Notes: generated from the letters alone by a model not told the origin. DNA of 60,263 nt from AG41 sp035943095 (GCA_035943095.1 DASZCN010000028.1:1-60263), one strand, 5' to 3'. Counted from the first letter of the stretch, positions 29,956 through 37,645 are shown. Numbers and translations: made by a program.

Positions 29956-30389
29956 ACGGTCTTCCGTTCCTCGGTCGTAACCGGCTCTTCCTCGAAGGTC
30001 CCACGATCGTCCGCGAGGACCCAGCTTTTCATCTCCGTCGCGTTCCCGCGACTCACGCCGACGATGACATAAGACAGCCTTGGCCAGGCATGTTCCCGGT
30101 CGAACGCCGACGGCACCGGGGGGTGATCGGGATGCGAGTGATACACTCCGATGACCTCGAGGCCGTCGCGCTCGAGCCGCTCTTCGCCGCGCCGAAACGA
30201 ATCCGGGTCGATCAGGTAGCGATTGCGCGCCGAGTCGGTGCGCCGATTCACGAGCGGCACGAGCTGCACTCCGATTTTCTGGTCCCCGTCGATGGCGCCG
30301 CCGATCAGCCCACAGGCCTCCGCCGGGTAGTCAGCCTCACCGTGCTGGCGGATCGCCGATACGTGTCTGGGATTGAGCACGAGCGTCAT
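29946..30389 (-). CDS. JAMM/MPN metallopeptidase (Mec-like)
   Basis: The 147-residue protein is a stand-alone JAB/MPN domain with all zinc and catalytic residues: Glu24 (YPAEACGLIGG), His84, His86 and Asp97 in HSHPDHPPVPSAFD. In mycobacteria the homologous Mec removes cysteine from the CysO-Cys adduct; in Pseudomonas QbsD trims residues after the carrier Gly-Gly. Here it lies between cysM and the carrier-E1-rhodanese fusion, overlapping both (four and ten bases). It could therefore do either job: free new cysteine, or cut the fused carrier from its E1. The start is the ATG overlapping the cysM stop. Confidence 0.9.
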   Translation of the reverse strand: MTLVLNPRHVSAIRQHGEADYPAEACGLIGGAIDGDQKIGVQLVPLVNRRTDSARNRYLIDPDSFRRGEERLERDGLEVIGVYHSHPDHPPVPSAFDREHAWPRLSYVIVGVSRGNATEMKSWVLADDRGTFEEEPVTTEERKTVWQ

Positions 30390-31369
30390 CCCCCCGCCCT
30401 CGCTCCTGCGAGCCGGGGCTCGCTCAGGTAGCGGGTCCCCGAGTCCGGCGCGACGACCACAACGACGGCGTCGCCTGATCGGACCGTCGCACGGTCGGAC
30501 AGGGGGCGCTGCGCGGCTACCAGGGCCGCACCCGTGGACCAGCCCACGAACAATCCAGCCGTTTTCGCCAGGTGCCGGACCGCTTCCTCCGCGTCCTCCG
30601 TCATCACGAACTCCGTCCGGTCCGGCAGTGCGGGATCGTAGATGCCGGGCACGATCGCGGTCGCCAGGTGTTTGAGTCCCTCGAGACCGTGAAACGGCCC
30701 GTCCGGCTGCACGGCAACCAGCTCGATCGCGGCGTTCAACTCCCTCAAGCGCCGACCGGTTCCCATCATGGTGCCGGTGGTACCGAGCCCGGCCACGAAG
30801 TGAGTGACCCGCCCCGCGGTCTGGCGCCAGATCTCCTCGGCCGTCGTCACATAGTGCGACCGGGCGTTGGCTGGATGGTTGTATTGATCCGCGTACCAGT
30901 ACCGCTTCGGCTCCGCGGCCGCGAGCGCCCGCGCCGCGCGGATCGCTCCGTCCGATCCGTCGAGCGGGTCGGTGAAGATCACCTCGGCCCCGTGCGCTTC
31001 GAGCAGGGCTTTCCGCTCGGCGCTGGCGTTGCGCGGCACGCACACCGTCACGCCGATCCCCGCGGCCGCCCCCAGCATCGCGTATGCAATGGCCGTGTTG
31101 CCGCTGGACGCGTCGAGCACCCGCTTGCGCGGCAGCTCGCCGCGCGCGAGGCCGTCGCGGAGGATGAACAGCGCGGGACGGTCCTTCACCGAGCCGCCCG
31201 GGTTGAACCATTCGGCCTTGAGAAACAAGGACGGTGAAGGTTGGTGGAGGTTGGTGGAGGTTGTGACCGGGATGAGCGGCGTGTTGCCCACGAGCCCCCA
31301 CAGCGCGGGCTCGCGACGAACAACCTCCCCCGTCCTCCCCCGACCTCCACCAACCTCCGCAGTTCTCAT
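30386..31369 (-). CDS. cysM: PLP-dependent cysteine synthase CysM-like
   Basis: The 327-residue fold-type II enzyme has the substrate loop GLVGNTPLI, the PLP lysine K62 in NPGGSVKDRPA, SSGNTAIAYA, and the phosphate-binding loop GLGTTGTMMGTGRRL. Operon context with a carrier, a JAMM protein and a sulfurtransferase indicates the CysO-dependent type, which uses thiocarboxylated carrier protein and O-phosphoserine or O-acetylserine as substrates. A Thr/Ser/Pro-rich loop (VTTSTNLHQPSPS) and the Gly-rich N terminus are encoded by inverted repeat arms. The ATG overlaps the sulfurtransferase stop (ATGA) and the stop overlaps the JAMM start. Confidence 0.9.
   Translation of the reverse strand: MRTAEVGGGRGRTGEVVRREPALWGLVGNTPLIPVTTSTNLHQPSPSLFLKAEWFNPGGSVKDRPALFILRDGLARGELPRKRVLDASSGNTAIAYAMLGAAAGIGVTVCVPRNASAERKALLEAHGAEVIFTDPLDGSDGAIRAARALAAAEPKRYWYADQYNHPANARSHYVTTAEEIWRQTAGRVTHFVAGLGTTGTMMGTGRRLRELNAAIELVAVQPDGPFHGLEGLKHLATAIVPGIYDPALPDRTEFVMTEDAEEAVRHLAKTAGLFVGWSTGAALVAAQRPLSDRATVRSGDAVVVVVAPDSGTRYLSEPRLAGARAGG
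31246..31358. repeat. Inverted and tandem GC-rich repeat inside the cysM 5' region
   Basis: GGAGGTTGGTGGAGGT at 31246-31261 has its exact reverse complement at 31343-31358, 81 bases apart, and the unit TTGGTGGAGG is tandemly repeated at 31241-31260. Both arms are translated in the cysM N-terminal region and its first variable loop. It looks like a small inserted element tolerated in non-conserved parts of the protein. Confidence 0.7.
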
Positions 31370-32217
31370 TCCGCTCCCTTCACAATCGGCGCTCCCACCA
31401 GGTTGCCCCACTCCGTCCACGAACCGTCGTAGTTCCGTACCTTCTTCACCCCCACCAGGTACTTGAGGGCGAACCAGGTATGGCTCGACCGCTCGCCGAT
31501 GCGGCAGTACGCGATCACTGCATCCTTGCCGTCGATCACCTTGGCACCTTTGTACAGTTGCACGAGGTCCTCGTACGTCTTGAAGGTGCCGTCCTGGGCG
31601 ACCGCCTGACTCCACGGGATATTCCTGGCACCCGGGATGTGCCCGGCGCGTTGCGCCGTCTCCGTCATGCCGGGGGGCGCAATGATCTCCCCCACGAACT
31701 CCGGCTTCGAGCGCACGTCCACGAGCGCCGTTTTCTTGGCCTTCAGCGCCTTCTCCACGTCCGGGCGTTTGGCGCGGATCGCGGCGTTGACTTTCTTCGG
31801 CACCGGGTAGGTCGTCCGGCGAACGGTTGCACGCTCGGACACGAGCGGCCGCCCTTCGGCTACCCACTTGGCTCGGCCGCCGTTCATGAGCTTCGCGTTC
31901 GTGTGCTCGTAGAGCTGCAACAGCCAGAAGGCGAACGCCGCGAACCAATTGTTGTTGTCGCCGTACAGGACCACGGTCGTCTTGGGAGTCACCCCAGCTT
32001 CGGAGAGCAGCGTCGCGAACGCCGCCTTGTCCGGGATATCGCGGCGCACGGGGTCGTTGAGCTGAGATTGCCAGTTCCACCCCACCGCGCCGACGAGGTG
32101 CCCCGCGTCGTACGCCGTCGTATCCACGTCAACTTCGATGAGGCGGATGCTCGGATCGCTCAGGTGCGCGGCCACCCACTCGGTTGACGCGAGCGCCTCG
32201 GGATGCGCGTATGCCAC
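31366..32217 (-). CDS. Thiosulfate sulfurtransferase, CysA/SseA type (two rhodanese domains)
   Basis: The GTG at 32217 follows GGAGG by six bases and gives a 283-residue protein; the frame extends upstream without homology. Two rhodanese domains are visible, a structural one (about 10-125) and a catalytic one (about 155-280) with Cys238 in the loop CRIGERSSHTWF. That loop matches the thiosulfate-type sulfurtransferases annotated CysA in actinobacteria. It should move sulfane sulfur from thiosulfate to an acceptor, here most simply the rhodanese/E1 fusion or CysM pathway. It is the first structural gene after the Rrf2 regulator and a perfect inverted repeat. Confidence 0.9.
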   Translation of the reverse strand: MAYAHPEALASTEWVAAHLSDPSIRLIEVDVDTTAYDAGHLVGAVGWNWQSQLNDPVRRDIPDKAAFATLLSEAGVTPKTTVVLYGDNNNWFAAFAFWLLQLYEHTNAKLMNGGRAKWVAEGRPLVSERATVRRTTYPVPKKVNAAIRAKRPDVEKALKAKKTALVDVRSKPEFVGEIIAPPGMTETAQRAGHIPGARNIPWSQAVAQDGTFKTYEDLVQLYKGAKVIDGKDAVIAYCRIGERSSHTWFALKYLVGVKKVRNYDGSWTEWGNLVGAPIVKGAE

Positions 32218-32238
32218 GGCTTGCCTCCAATCCGGTGT

Positions 32239-32263
32239 AAACCCGACATTGCCAGTCGGGTTT
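32239..32263. promoter_or_regulatory. Perfect inverted repeat, candidate Rrf2 operator
   Basis: AAACCCGAC at 32239-32247 and GTCGGGTTT at 32255-32263 are exact complements around a 7-base spacer (25 bp total). It lies 22 bases before the sulfurtransferase GTG and 32 bases after the Rrf2 gene end. Size and position fit a dimeric winged-helix regulator site. A rho-independent terminator is less likely because the minus-strand T-run lies upstream of the hairpin, not after it. Confidence 0.55.
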
Positions 32264-32294
32264 CGGTTCAAAAAAAACGATCGGGACGGCGGGA

Positions 32295-32747
32295 CTAGTT
32301 CCCGGCCAGAACCCCGGCGATTTGGTACAGCTCGTGTTCGTCGTGCGTGAGATCGGCGAGCGAGATGCCGGCAAGCAGATCGTTGATCCGTTGCTCGAGC
32401 ATTCGCCACACCGGCCGAATGCTGCACGACGCGTCCGGACTACATCGTCGGGGATCGACGGGATGGAGATCGCAGTTGACTTCGAACGTGACGTGCTCCG
32501 ATGCTTGGATCACGTCCTTGACGCTGATGGCCTGCGGCTCGCGGGCAAGGTGGTACCCCCCCTTCGCCCCACGCACCGAGTCCACCAAACCCCCGCGCCG
32601 CAGGCGCAGAAGGATCTGCTCGACATAGTCGTGCGGTAACCGCTCCTGCTCGGCAAGCTCGCGCGCCGCGACCGGCCCCTGCCCCGCGCGCTTGGCGAGG
32701 TGCAGCGACACGATCAACCCGTACTCGGCCCAGGTGGTGACGCGCAT
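32295..32747 (-). CDS. Rrf2-family Fe-S-type transcription regulator
   Basis: The 150-residue protein has an N-terminal winged helix (MRVTTWAEYGLIVSLHLA ... LPHDYVEQILLRLRRGGLV, RGAKGGYHLAR) and three cysteines in the C-terminal region in the order C-x9-C-x5-C. That is close to the cluster ligands of IscR, NsrR and CymR-like proteins. An Fe-S or redox/cysteine-sensing role is therefore likely. It immediately precedes the sulfur assimilation genes and probably regulates them and itself. The ATG at 32747 matches the family start; a longer frame begins 12 codons upstream. Confidence 0.88.
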   Translation of the reverse strand: MRVTTWAEYGLIVSLHLAKRAGQGPVAARELAEQERLPHDYVEQILLRLRRGGLVDSVRGAKGGYHLAREPQAISVKDVIQASEHVTFEVNCDLHPVDPRRCSPDASCSIRPVWRMLEQRINDLLAGISLADLTHDEHELYQIAGVLAGN

Positions 32748-32791
32748 GGGAGTTAATATGCGAGAACGAGTTCCGGGATTCAATGGGAGCC

Positions 32792-32844
32792 GGGAGCGGG
32801 GAGCGGGACCTGCCGTGCACCGGAGGGTACCGCTCCCCGCTCCC
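32792..32844. repeat. Inverted repeat at the stop codon of the barrel gene
   Basis: GGGAGCGGGGAGCGGGACC (32792-32810) is mirrored by GGTACCGCTCCCCGCTCCC (32826-32844) with one mismatch and a 15-base loop. It begins at the stop codon of the next minus-strand gene and occupies most of the gap to the Rrf2 gene. A similar sequence appears in the E2 linker at 43933. No T-run follows, so a terminator role is possible but not demonstrated. Confidence 0.7.
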
Positions 32845-33878
32845 TATCGCAGACCGCCAATCCGCGGGCTGAGACTCACGCCCACCTGCACGCCAAAGAC
32901 GTTCTCGCCGGAATTGCGCTGCAGCCACAGCAGACGTCCGTTCAGGTTCCACATCAGATGCCCGCCATAAAAATCCGCACCGACACCCCCCTGTGCTCCC
33001 TGCGCAATACCGCGGTCGGGACCCTGGGAGTAGACGCCAGCGAGGAGGAACCCAACCAGGCCGTATACCCGCCCCCAGGTGGGCCGAACCGACGCCTCGT
33101 ACGCCGGGGCGAAGAGCACCGCGTTCTCGTCACAGCCCGTGGAAGGACAGCCGCTGGTGATGCGGAGCGGGGCCAGGTCGATCTGGACCGCGACGGTGCC
33201 CGCTTTCTTGGTGTCGCGTCGGAATCGGGCGCCGACGAACGGAGCGCGCCCGTGCAGTGAGCCGGAGATGGGAACGAGGAAGCTCGCGGAAGGACCCACC
33301 GTCCCATCGAGGAATTCTCCCTTGCGGACGCCGCCGAACGTCACGGACGCGTTCGCCACGGCTTCGAGCGCCTGGATTTGACTCCCTGGGACCTCGAGAA
33401 ACCGTCCCGCGAGGGTCGCGGCCGCCGCGCGGCCGAAATTGACACGCAGTCCTAGGCCGAAGGCGAGCGCCAACTGGCTGTTGGCCGAGGTGCTGGCGGT
33501 GCAGGAAATGACAATCAGGCAGAGCGAGTCGACTTCGGTGATCCGCGCGAGTCCGAGGGCGGTCAACGCGAAGGGCGCGACCACGCCGCGTGTGCCGACC
33601 GGGTAGTAGTACGAGTCCAGCCCGTACAGGGTCATCCGCCGGACTCCGTGATCCGTGGAGAGATCGCCGTAGCGGGCGATAGTGAGCCCGATCTCGCTCT
33701 CGTCGCCGGTGATCAGGGCGGCCGATCCGCCCCACGACGGGAAGCTGTGGCTCGAGCCCGAGAGGTCCTCGAGACTGATCGACGAGTAGGTCGGGCCGAT
33801 TCGGAAGCGGCTTTGGGCGCGGCCGGTGGCAACGGTGATGATCGAGAGCGCCGCCGCGAGTGCGAGTATCGTACGCAT
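32844..33878 (-). CDS. Probable outer-membrane beta-barrel protein, unknown function
   Basis: The ATG at 33878 opens a 344-residue protein with a signal peptide (MRTILALAAALSIITVATGRAQS). The remainder is made of alternating hydrophobic strands with Gly/Ser/aromatic residues, for example RFRIGPTYSSISLEDL, YYYPVGTRGVVAPFALTALGLARI and LLWLQRNSGENVFGVQVGVSLSP, the pattern of an outer-membrane barrel. One cysteine pair (CPSTGC) might form a disulfide. No family can be named. The frame begins 7 codons earlier, but MRTIL gives the best signal sequence. Confidence 0.65.
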   Translation of the reverse strand: MRTILALAAALSIITVATGRAQSRFRIGPTYSSISLEDLSGSSHSFPSWGGSAALITGDESEIGLTIARYGDLSTDHGVRRMTLYGLDSYYYPVGTRGVVAPFALTALGLARITEVDSLCLIVISCTASTSANSQLALAFGLGLRVNFGRAAAATLAGRFLEVPGSQIQALEAVANASVTFGGVRKGEFLDGTVGPSASFLVPISGSLHGRAPFVGARFRRDTKKAGTVAVQIDLAPLRITSGCPSTGCDENAVLFAPAYEASVRPTWGRVYGLVGFLLAGVYSQGPDRGIAQGAQGGVGADFYGGHLMWNLNGRLLWLQRNSGENVFGVQVGVSLSPRIGGLR

Positions 33879-33947
33879 GCCGCAACGGATAACGAGCAAG
33901 GGGGCCGCGTTCGGTGACTCGAATCACGACCCCCTGTGGGACGACCG

Positions 33948-34370
33948 CTACTTCATGAGCAATCCGACGAGGAGCCCCGTCACGTTCATGCGAACCAGCC
34001 ACGACACAGCCGTTGCTTTGAGCAACGGGCGGACCTTGTCATACCACACGCCGCTCCCGAGCGTGGAGAGGAAGATGGTTGGGAGCCAGAGCACGGTAGC
34101 GAACTCCATGCCGGCGAGCACGCCCCCGCTCTTTACCCAAAGCGCGCCCCGGAACTGTCCGTAGAACCACGCGAACAGCACCCCGAACAGAAGCGCGAGG
34201 ACGGCGGACTTGGGCATGTTGGCGGCCATCATCTTCTTCCCTTCCTCGGGCGTCGGCGGAAACGTGCCGAACGCCATCATCTCCGGGCCGGTGAAGACCT
34301 TTCCCCACATCACGTAGTCGGCGACAAACGCGCCCACGCCACCGATCAATCCAGCGACGATCCAGCTCAT
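33948..34370 (-). CDS. Small integral membrane protein, unknown function
   Basis: A 140-residue protein with about four hydrophobic segments (SWIVAGLIGGVGAFVADYVMW, SAVLALLFGVLFAWFY, GGVLAGMEFATVLWLPTIFL, AVSWLVRMNVTGLLVGLLM) and short loops. The ATG at 34370 follows AAGGAGG by seven bases, which fixes the start against a longer frame. Nothing indicates a substrate. It lies between the barrel gene and aspA with gaps of about 60-70 bases on both sides, so it is probably its own transcription unit. Confidence 0.7.
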   Translation of the reverse strand: MSWIVAGLIGGVGAFVADYVMWGKVFTGPEMMAFGTFPPTPEEGKKMMAANMPKSAVLALLFGVLFAWFYGQFRGALWVKSGGVLAGMEFATVLWLPTIFLSTLGSGVWYDKVRPLLKATAVSWLVRMNVTGLLVGLLMK

Positions 34371-34427
34371 GCGGGTTCCTCCTTCTGGAGTGTCGGACTG
34401 CAGACGGCTGTCCTCGCTACACACACG

Positions 34428-35834
34428 TCACGTGCGTTGTCCTGGGACGCCGAGCTCGGTCATGGCCAGGAGATCGAGAACTTCAGCCAGGTCCTTCCCC
34501 TTCAGCACGCCTTTTTGGATGACCAGTTGACGTACCGTCACATTCGTTGCCAACGCTTCCTTCGCCAGGTTTGCGGCCTCGACGTAGCCGATTTTCGGGG
34601 CCAGCGCCGTGACGAGCGCCGGACTGCGCTCGAGCCAGTGCTCGCACTGTTCCCGGTCGGCTTCGATTCCCACGACACAACGCTCCGCCAGCACCCGGGA
34701 GGCGTTGGTGAGCAGCAGCATGGTGAACAGCGAATTGTGCGCGATCACCGGCATCATCACGTTGAGCTCGAGCTGGCCCGCCTCGCTGGCCGCTGCGACG
34801 GTGAGGTCGTTTCCGAGCGCCTGATAGCAGACCATGTTCACCATCTCGGGGATCGAGGGGTTCACCTTTCCGGGCATGATGCTCGATCCCGGCTGGACCG
34901 GCGGCAGGATGATCTCGGCGAGGCCAGTGCGCGGGCCGGACGCGAGCAGACGGAGGTCGCTCGCAATCTTCCCCAAGTCCATCGCGTACGTCCGTAGCGC
35001 GCCGGAGAACGCCGCCGCGTCCCCCATCGACTGCATCAATTGCACGCGGTCCTTCCCTTCCCGCAGCTCGAGCCCGGTGATCGCGCGGAGGTGCTTCACC
35101 ATGAGCCCGGGATAGGCCGGCTCGGCGTTCAGCCCCGTGCCCACCGCCGTGCCGCCGATGCCGAGCTCACGTAGAGCATCGGCTGCCCCGGCGACCCGAG
35201 CCCGGTTGCGCTCGATGGTGTGGCCGTACGCCGTGAACTCTTGGCCGAGGCGGATCGGCGTGGCATCCTGCAGATGGGTGCGCCCCGACTTGAGAATGCC
35301 GTCGAATGCCCTAGCCTTCGTCAGGAAGGCGGCGGCCAGGACGCTCATGGCGTCGAGGAGCGAGGGCAGCTCCGCCAGCGCGGCCAGGCGGATGGCCGTC
35401 GGGATCACGTCGTTGGTGGACTGCGCCATGTTCACGTGATCGTTCGGGTGCACCGGTGCATAGGTGCCGCGCCGCCCGCCCAACAGCTCATTGGCGCGGT
35501 TGGCGAGCACTTCGTTCGCATTCATGTTGTGCGAGGTTCCTGCCCCCGCCTGGTAGGGATCCACGACGAACTGGTCCCGGTGCTGCCCGCCCAGCACCTC
35601 GTCGGCGGCTCGTACGATCGCGTCGGCGAGCTTGGGATCGAGGCGGCCGGTCTCCTGGTGGGTCAGCGCCGCGGCTTTCTTGATCCGGACGACCGCGTCG
35701 ACGAATGGCGCCAGTGGCCTGAGGTGGGAGATTGGGAAGTTGCGGCGGGCCCGCTCGGTCTGAATCCCGTACAACGCGTCGGCGGGAACCGGCAGCTCGC
35801 CCAAGGAGTCACGCTCGACGCGGGTCGCGCTCAT
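34428..35834 (-). CDS. aspA: Aspartate ammonia-lyase (class II fumarase superfamily)
   Basis: The 468-residue protein interconverts aspartate and fumarate plus ammonia. It has ERDSLGELPVPADALYGIQTERARRNF, GAGTSHNMNANEVLANRANE, HPNDHVNMAQSTND and the superfamily signature GSSIMPGKVNP. The GAGTS-x-NMNANE form points to aspartase; fumarases usually have GSGTQTNMN. The start at ATG 35834 puts the first conserved motif at residue 5; a GTG at 35858 would add eight residues. It is divergent from the cupin gene with 55 bases between. Confidence 0.87.
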   Translation of the reverse strand: MSATRVERDSLGELPVPADALYGIQTERARRNFPISHLRPLAPFVDAVVRIKKAAALTHQETGRLDPKLADAIVRAADEVLGGQHRDQFVVDPYQAGAGTSHNMNANEVLANRANELLGGRRGTYAPVHPNDHVNMAQSTNDVIPTAIRLAALAELPSLLDAMSVLAAAFLTKARAFDGILKSGRTHLQDATPIRLGQEFTAYGHTIERNRARVAGAADALRELGIGGTAVGTGLNAEPAYPGLMVKHLRAITGLELREGKDRVQLMQSMGDAAAFSGALRTYAMDLGKIASDLRLLASGPRTGLAEIILPPVQPGSSIMPGKVNPSIPEMVNMVCYQALGNDLTVAAASEAGQLELNVMMPVIAHNSLFTMLLLTNASRVLAERCVVGIEADREQCEHWLERSPALVTALAPKIGYVEAANLAKEALATNVTVRQLVIQKGVLKGKDLAEVLDLLAMTELGVPGQRT

Positions 35835-35889
35835 CGCCTCCGTCCGTCGTTCGGTCACGGCGCCGTCGGTCTCAAACCAGGAATCGCCC

Positions 35890-36222
35890 ATGGATGCCCA
35901 AGAGTTCTTGCACCAACTCGCTCGACGCGCGCGGTTTTCGACCACCAAGATGACCAAGATCGACTGTTTCCGCTCCGCGCGCCTCCTGGTCGGTCTCAAC
36001 TGCTTCGAGCCGGGTCAGGAGCAGAAAGTGCACGCCCATCCGGGCGCCGACAAATTCTATTTCGTTGTAACGGGAAAGGCGAGGTTCGTCGTGGGAGACA
36101 GGACAATCGAAGCACACGCGGGAGACCTGATTCTGGCGCCGGCGGGGGCGCCGCACGGCGTGGAACGAGCCCACGAGCAAACGGTTCTTCTGGTCGGCAT
36201 CGCCCCGCCACCGGCTGCGTGA
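35890..36222 (+). CDS. Single-domain cupin protein
   Basis: The 110-residue protein is one cupin barrel. Motif 1 is HAHPGADKFYFVVTGKARFVVG (two His, Glu replaced by Lys/Tyr region) and motif 2 is HAGDLILAPAGAPHGVE. It has no signal peptide. Such small cupins bind a metal and may be isomerases, dioxygenases or sensors; the substrate cannot be read. It is the only plus-strand gene between the tRNA and copZ and converges with the AhpD-like gene, leaving one base between their stop codons. Confidence 0.8.
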   Translation: MDAQEFLHQLARRARFSTTKMTKIDCFRSARLLVGLNCFEPGQEQKVHAHPGADKFYFVVTGKARFVVGDRTIEAHAGDLILAPAGAPHGVERAHEQTVLLVGIAPPPAA

Positions 36223-36223
36223 G

Positions 36224-36766
36224 TCATTTCGTCGGCTCCACGCGCAAACTGTCGTTAAACCGATTGAAGTACTCGGTCATCCCGATCACGAGGGTGATTT
36301 CGACGATCTGCCCTTCATCCCACGCCGCCCGGAGCCGGCCGTAGAGCTCGTCGGTGACGTCGTGTCCCGAACGGTGGATCACGTCGGCGTATTCGAGCGC
36401 CACCCGCCACCCCGCCTCGAGCCCGTCGATCGCCTGCCGTCCGCCGCGACCCTGCACCTCCTCGATCAGTTCAGCACTCGCGCCCTTCTGTCCCGCCAGG
36501 ACAGTGTGAGAGTTGAGTCAATACCGACAACGATTCTGGTGGGAGATCCGCACCCAGAGCAGCTCCTTGAGCAACGGTGGCACCGTTCCCTCGTTCATCA
36601 CCGTGCGGAAATGGGCGATGAGCGTCCGCAGGTGCGCCGGGCGGAGCGCCACGGTGCGAAACATGTTCGGGATGTTTCCGCGCTCCCGCAGATAGGTCTC
36701 GAAGATGGGCCGCACCTCGGGCGCGGCTTGCTCCGGCGTGAGCGGCGAGATACGTGGAGCGGTCAT
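36224..36766 (-). CDS. AhpD/carboxymuconolactone-decarboxylase-like protein with in-frame TGA (probable selenoprotein)
   Basis: Reading through a TGA at 36518-36520 gives one 180-residue CMD/AhpD-fold protein; without it the gene falls into an 82-residue piece and a downstream piece. The TGA is codon 83 in NRCRY-U-LNSHT. This is exactly the second redox position of the family CxxC-x3-H motif, making it CxxU-x3-H. Sequence on both sides is conserved CMD type (NIPNMFRTVALRPAHLRTL; AGQKGASAELIEEV) and stays in frame. A hairpin of the bacterial SECIS type follows. The start ATG has GGAGG four bases upstream and overlaps the flippase-like gene by four. AhpD-like selenoproteins are known. A nonsense mutation is the alternative. 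Confidence 0.85.
36488..36520 (-). promoter_or_regulatory. UGA codon with candidate bacterial SECIS hairpin
   Basis: Thirteen bases after the TGA, the minus-strand RNA forms CUGUCC-UGGCG-GGACAG, a six-base-pair stem (36488-36504) with a five-base apical loop starting 19 bases after UGA. The second loop base is G. Loop distance (16-37 nt) and an early loop G match the published general model of bacterial SECIS elements. The hairpin lies inside the coding sequence as required. Confidence 0.7.
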
Positions 36767-37638
36767 GTCGCCTCCCCTCTCCTCTTTCCCCAGCCGATCT
36801 TGAACACCTGCACCGCGGCCCGATACCCCAGGTACCGCACCATCGCGTAGACGCCGAGCACGGTGAGCAACACGGCGGTATAGAAGCGCCACAGGAGCAG
36901 CATCGTGACCTGGCGCGATCCGAAATCACCCGCGAAGCCGTTCAAGAACACCACCTCGAGCCCTCCACCACCAGAGGGGAGCGGCACGATGAGGGGTGCA
37001 TGGATCAGCGCGAGCGCTCCGAAGAACATCTGTCCAAACGGCGGGGCATGGGGCAAGCCCCAGGCCAGCGCCGGGAGGATGAGGGCGCGAGCGACGACGC
37101 TGATCACGGTCAGCAGCGCCCCCGCGCCGAGTGCCCACCAGGGAGCGCGGCGGACGTGCGCCCACGCGACCCGCCACTGCCGCCGGACGCGATGGCGCAC
37201 GAATCCCGCGCGTGCGAGCCGTTGGAGCAGGTAGGCGATGATCAAAACGACGAGCGCGACGACCTCGACGCTCACGAGCTCGCCCGCGCGGTGGCGGTGG
37301 AGCCACGCGGCCGCCGCGTCCCGCCAGTCGGGTACATAGTAGGCGAACAGCGCCGCGCCCGCGATGAGAAACACCGGCCACTCGGACGCCACCTCGACCC
37401 CGATGGCCACGATCGCCGTCACCGGTCGCAGCCCGGCCTCGGTGAGGCCCAGGAAGCGCGCCGGCTCCCCCCCCAGACGGTTGGGGGTCAGTTGCGAGGC
37501 GGCTTCGCCGTAGAGATTGAGCCGAAATGCGTCGTCGAACGTGAGACGGCCTCCCGCAGTCCACACGGCGAGCTGAATCCGCCAGGCGCGGACCACGCAG
37601 TCGATGGCGAGCAGCGCCAGGGAAAAGAGATGTGCCAC
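36763..37638 (-). CDS. Lysylphosphatidylglycerol-synthase TM-region (UPF0104) membrane protein
   Basis: The 291-residue protein has six to seven membrane segments and the pattern of the UPF0104/LPG-synthase transmembrane family: RLNLYGEAASQLTPNRLGGEPARF near the N terminus and LIVPLPSGGGGLEVVFLNGF in the last third. These families are linked to lipid flipping, but the substrate here is unknown. The GTG at 37638 is the first usable start; the N terminus may be short. It overlaps the AhpD-like gene by four bases and follows the zinc ribbon gene by seven. Confidence 0.78.
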   Translation of the reverse strand: MAHLFSLALLAIDCVVRAWRIQLAVWTAGGRLTFDDAFRLNLYGEAASQLTPNRLGGEPARFLGLTEAGLRPVTAIVAIGVEVASEWPVFLIAGAALFAYYVPDWRDAAAAWLHRHRAGELVSVEVVALVVLIIAYLLQRLARAGFVRHRVRRQWRVAWAHVRRAPWWALGAGALLTVISVVARALILPALAWGLPHAPPFGQMFFGALALIHAPLIVPLPSGGGGLEVVFLNGFAGDFGSRQVTMLLLWRFYTAVLLTVLGVYAMVRYLGYRAAVQVFKIGWGKRRGEAT

Positions 37639-37645
37639 GCCGGCG

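Noticed and set aside
31241..31360. Possible CRISPR or tandem-repeat array in cysM
   Set aside because: Only two 10-base units and one inverted arm, no regular spacers, and the region is translated in frame. No CRISPR array or cas gene was seen anywhere.
33890..33950. Possible terminator after the small membrane protein gene (AGGGGG ... CCCCCT arms)
   Set aside because: The arms are only six bases, far apart, and no T-run follows; support is too weak for a feature.
36518..36520. TGA read as an inactivating stop, making the AhpD-like gene a pseudogene
   Set aside because: Sequence after the TGA is conserved and in frame, the TGA is at a catalytic Cys position, a SECIS-like hairpin follows, and a second gene in the same array shows the same pattern.
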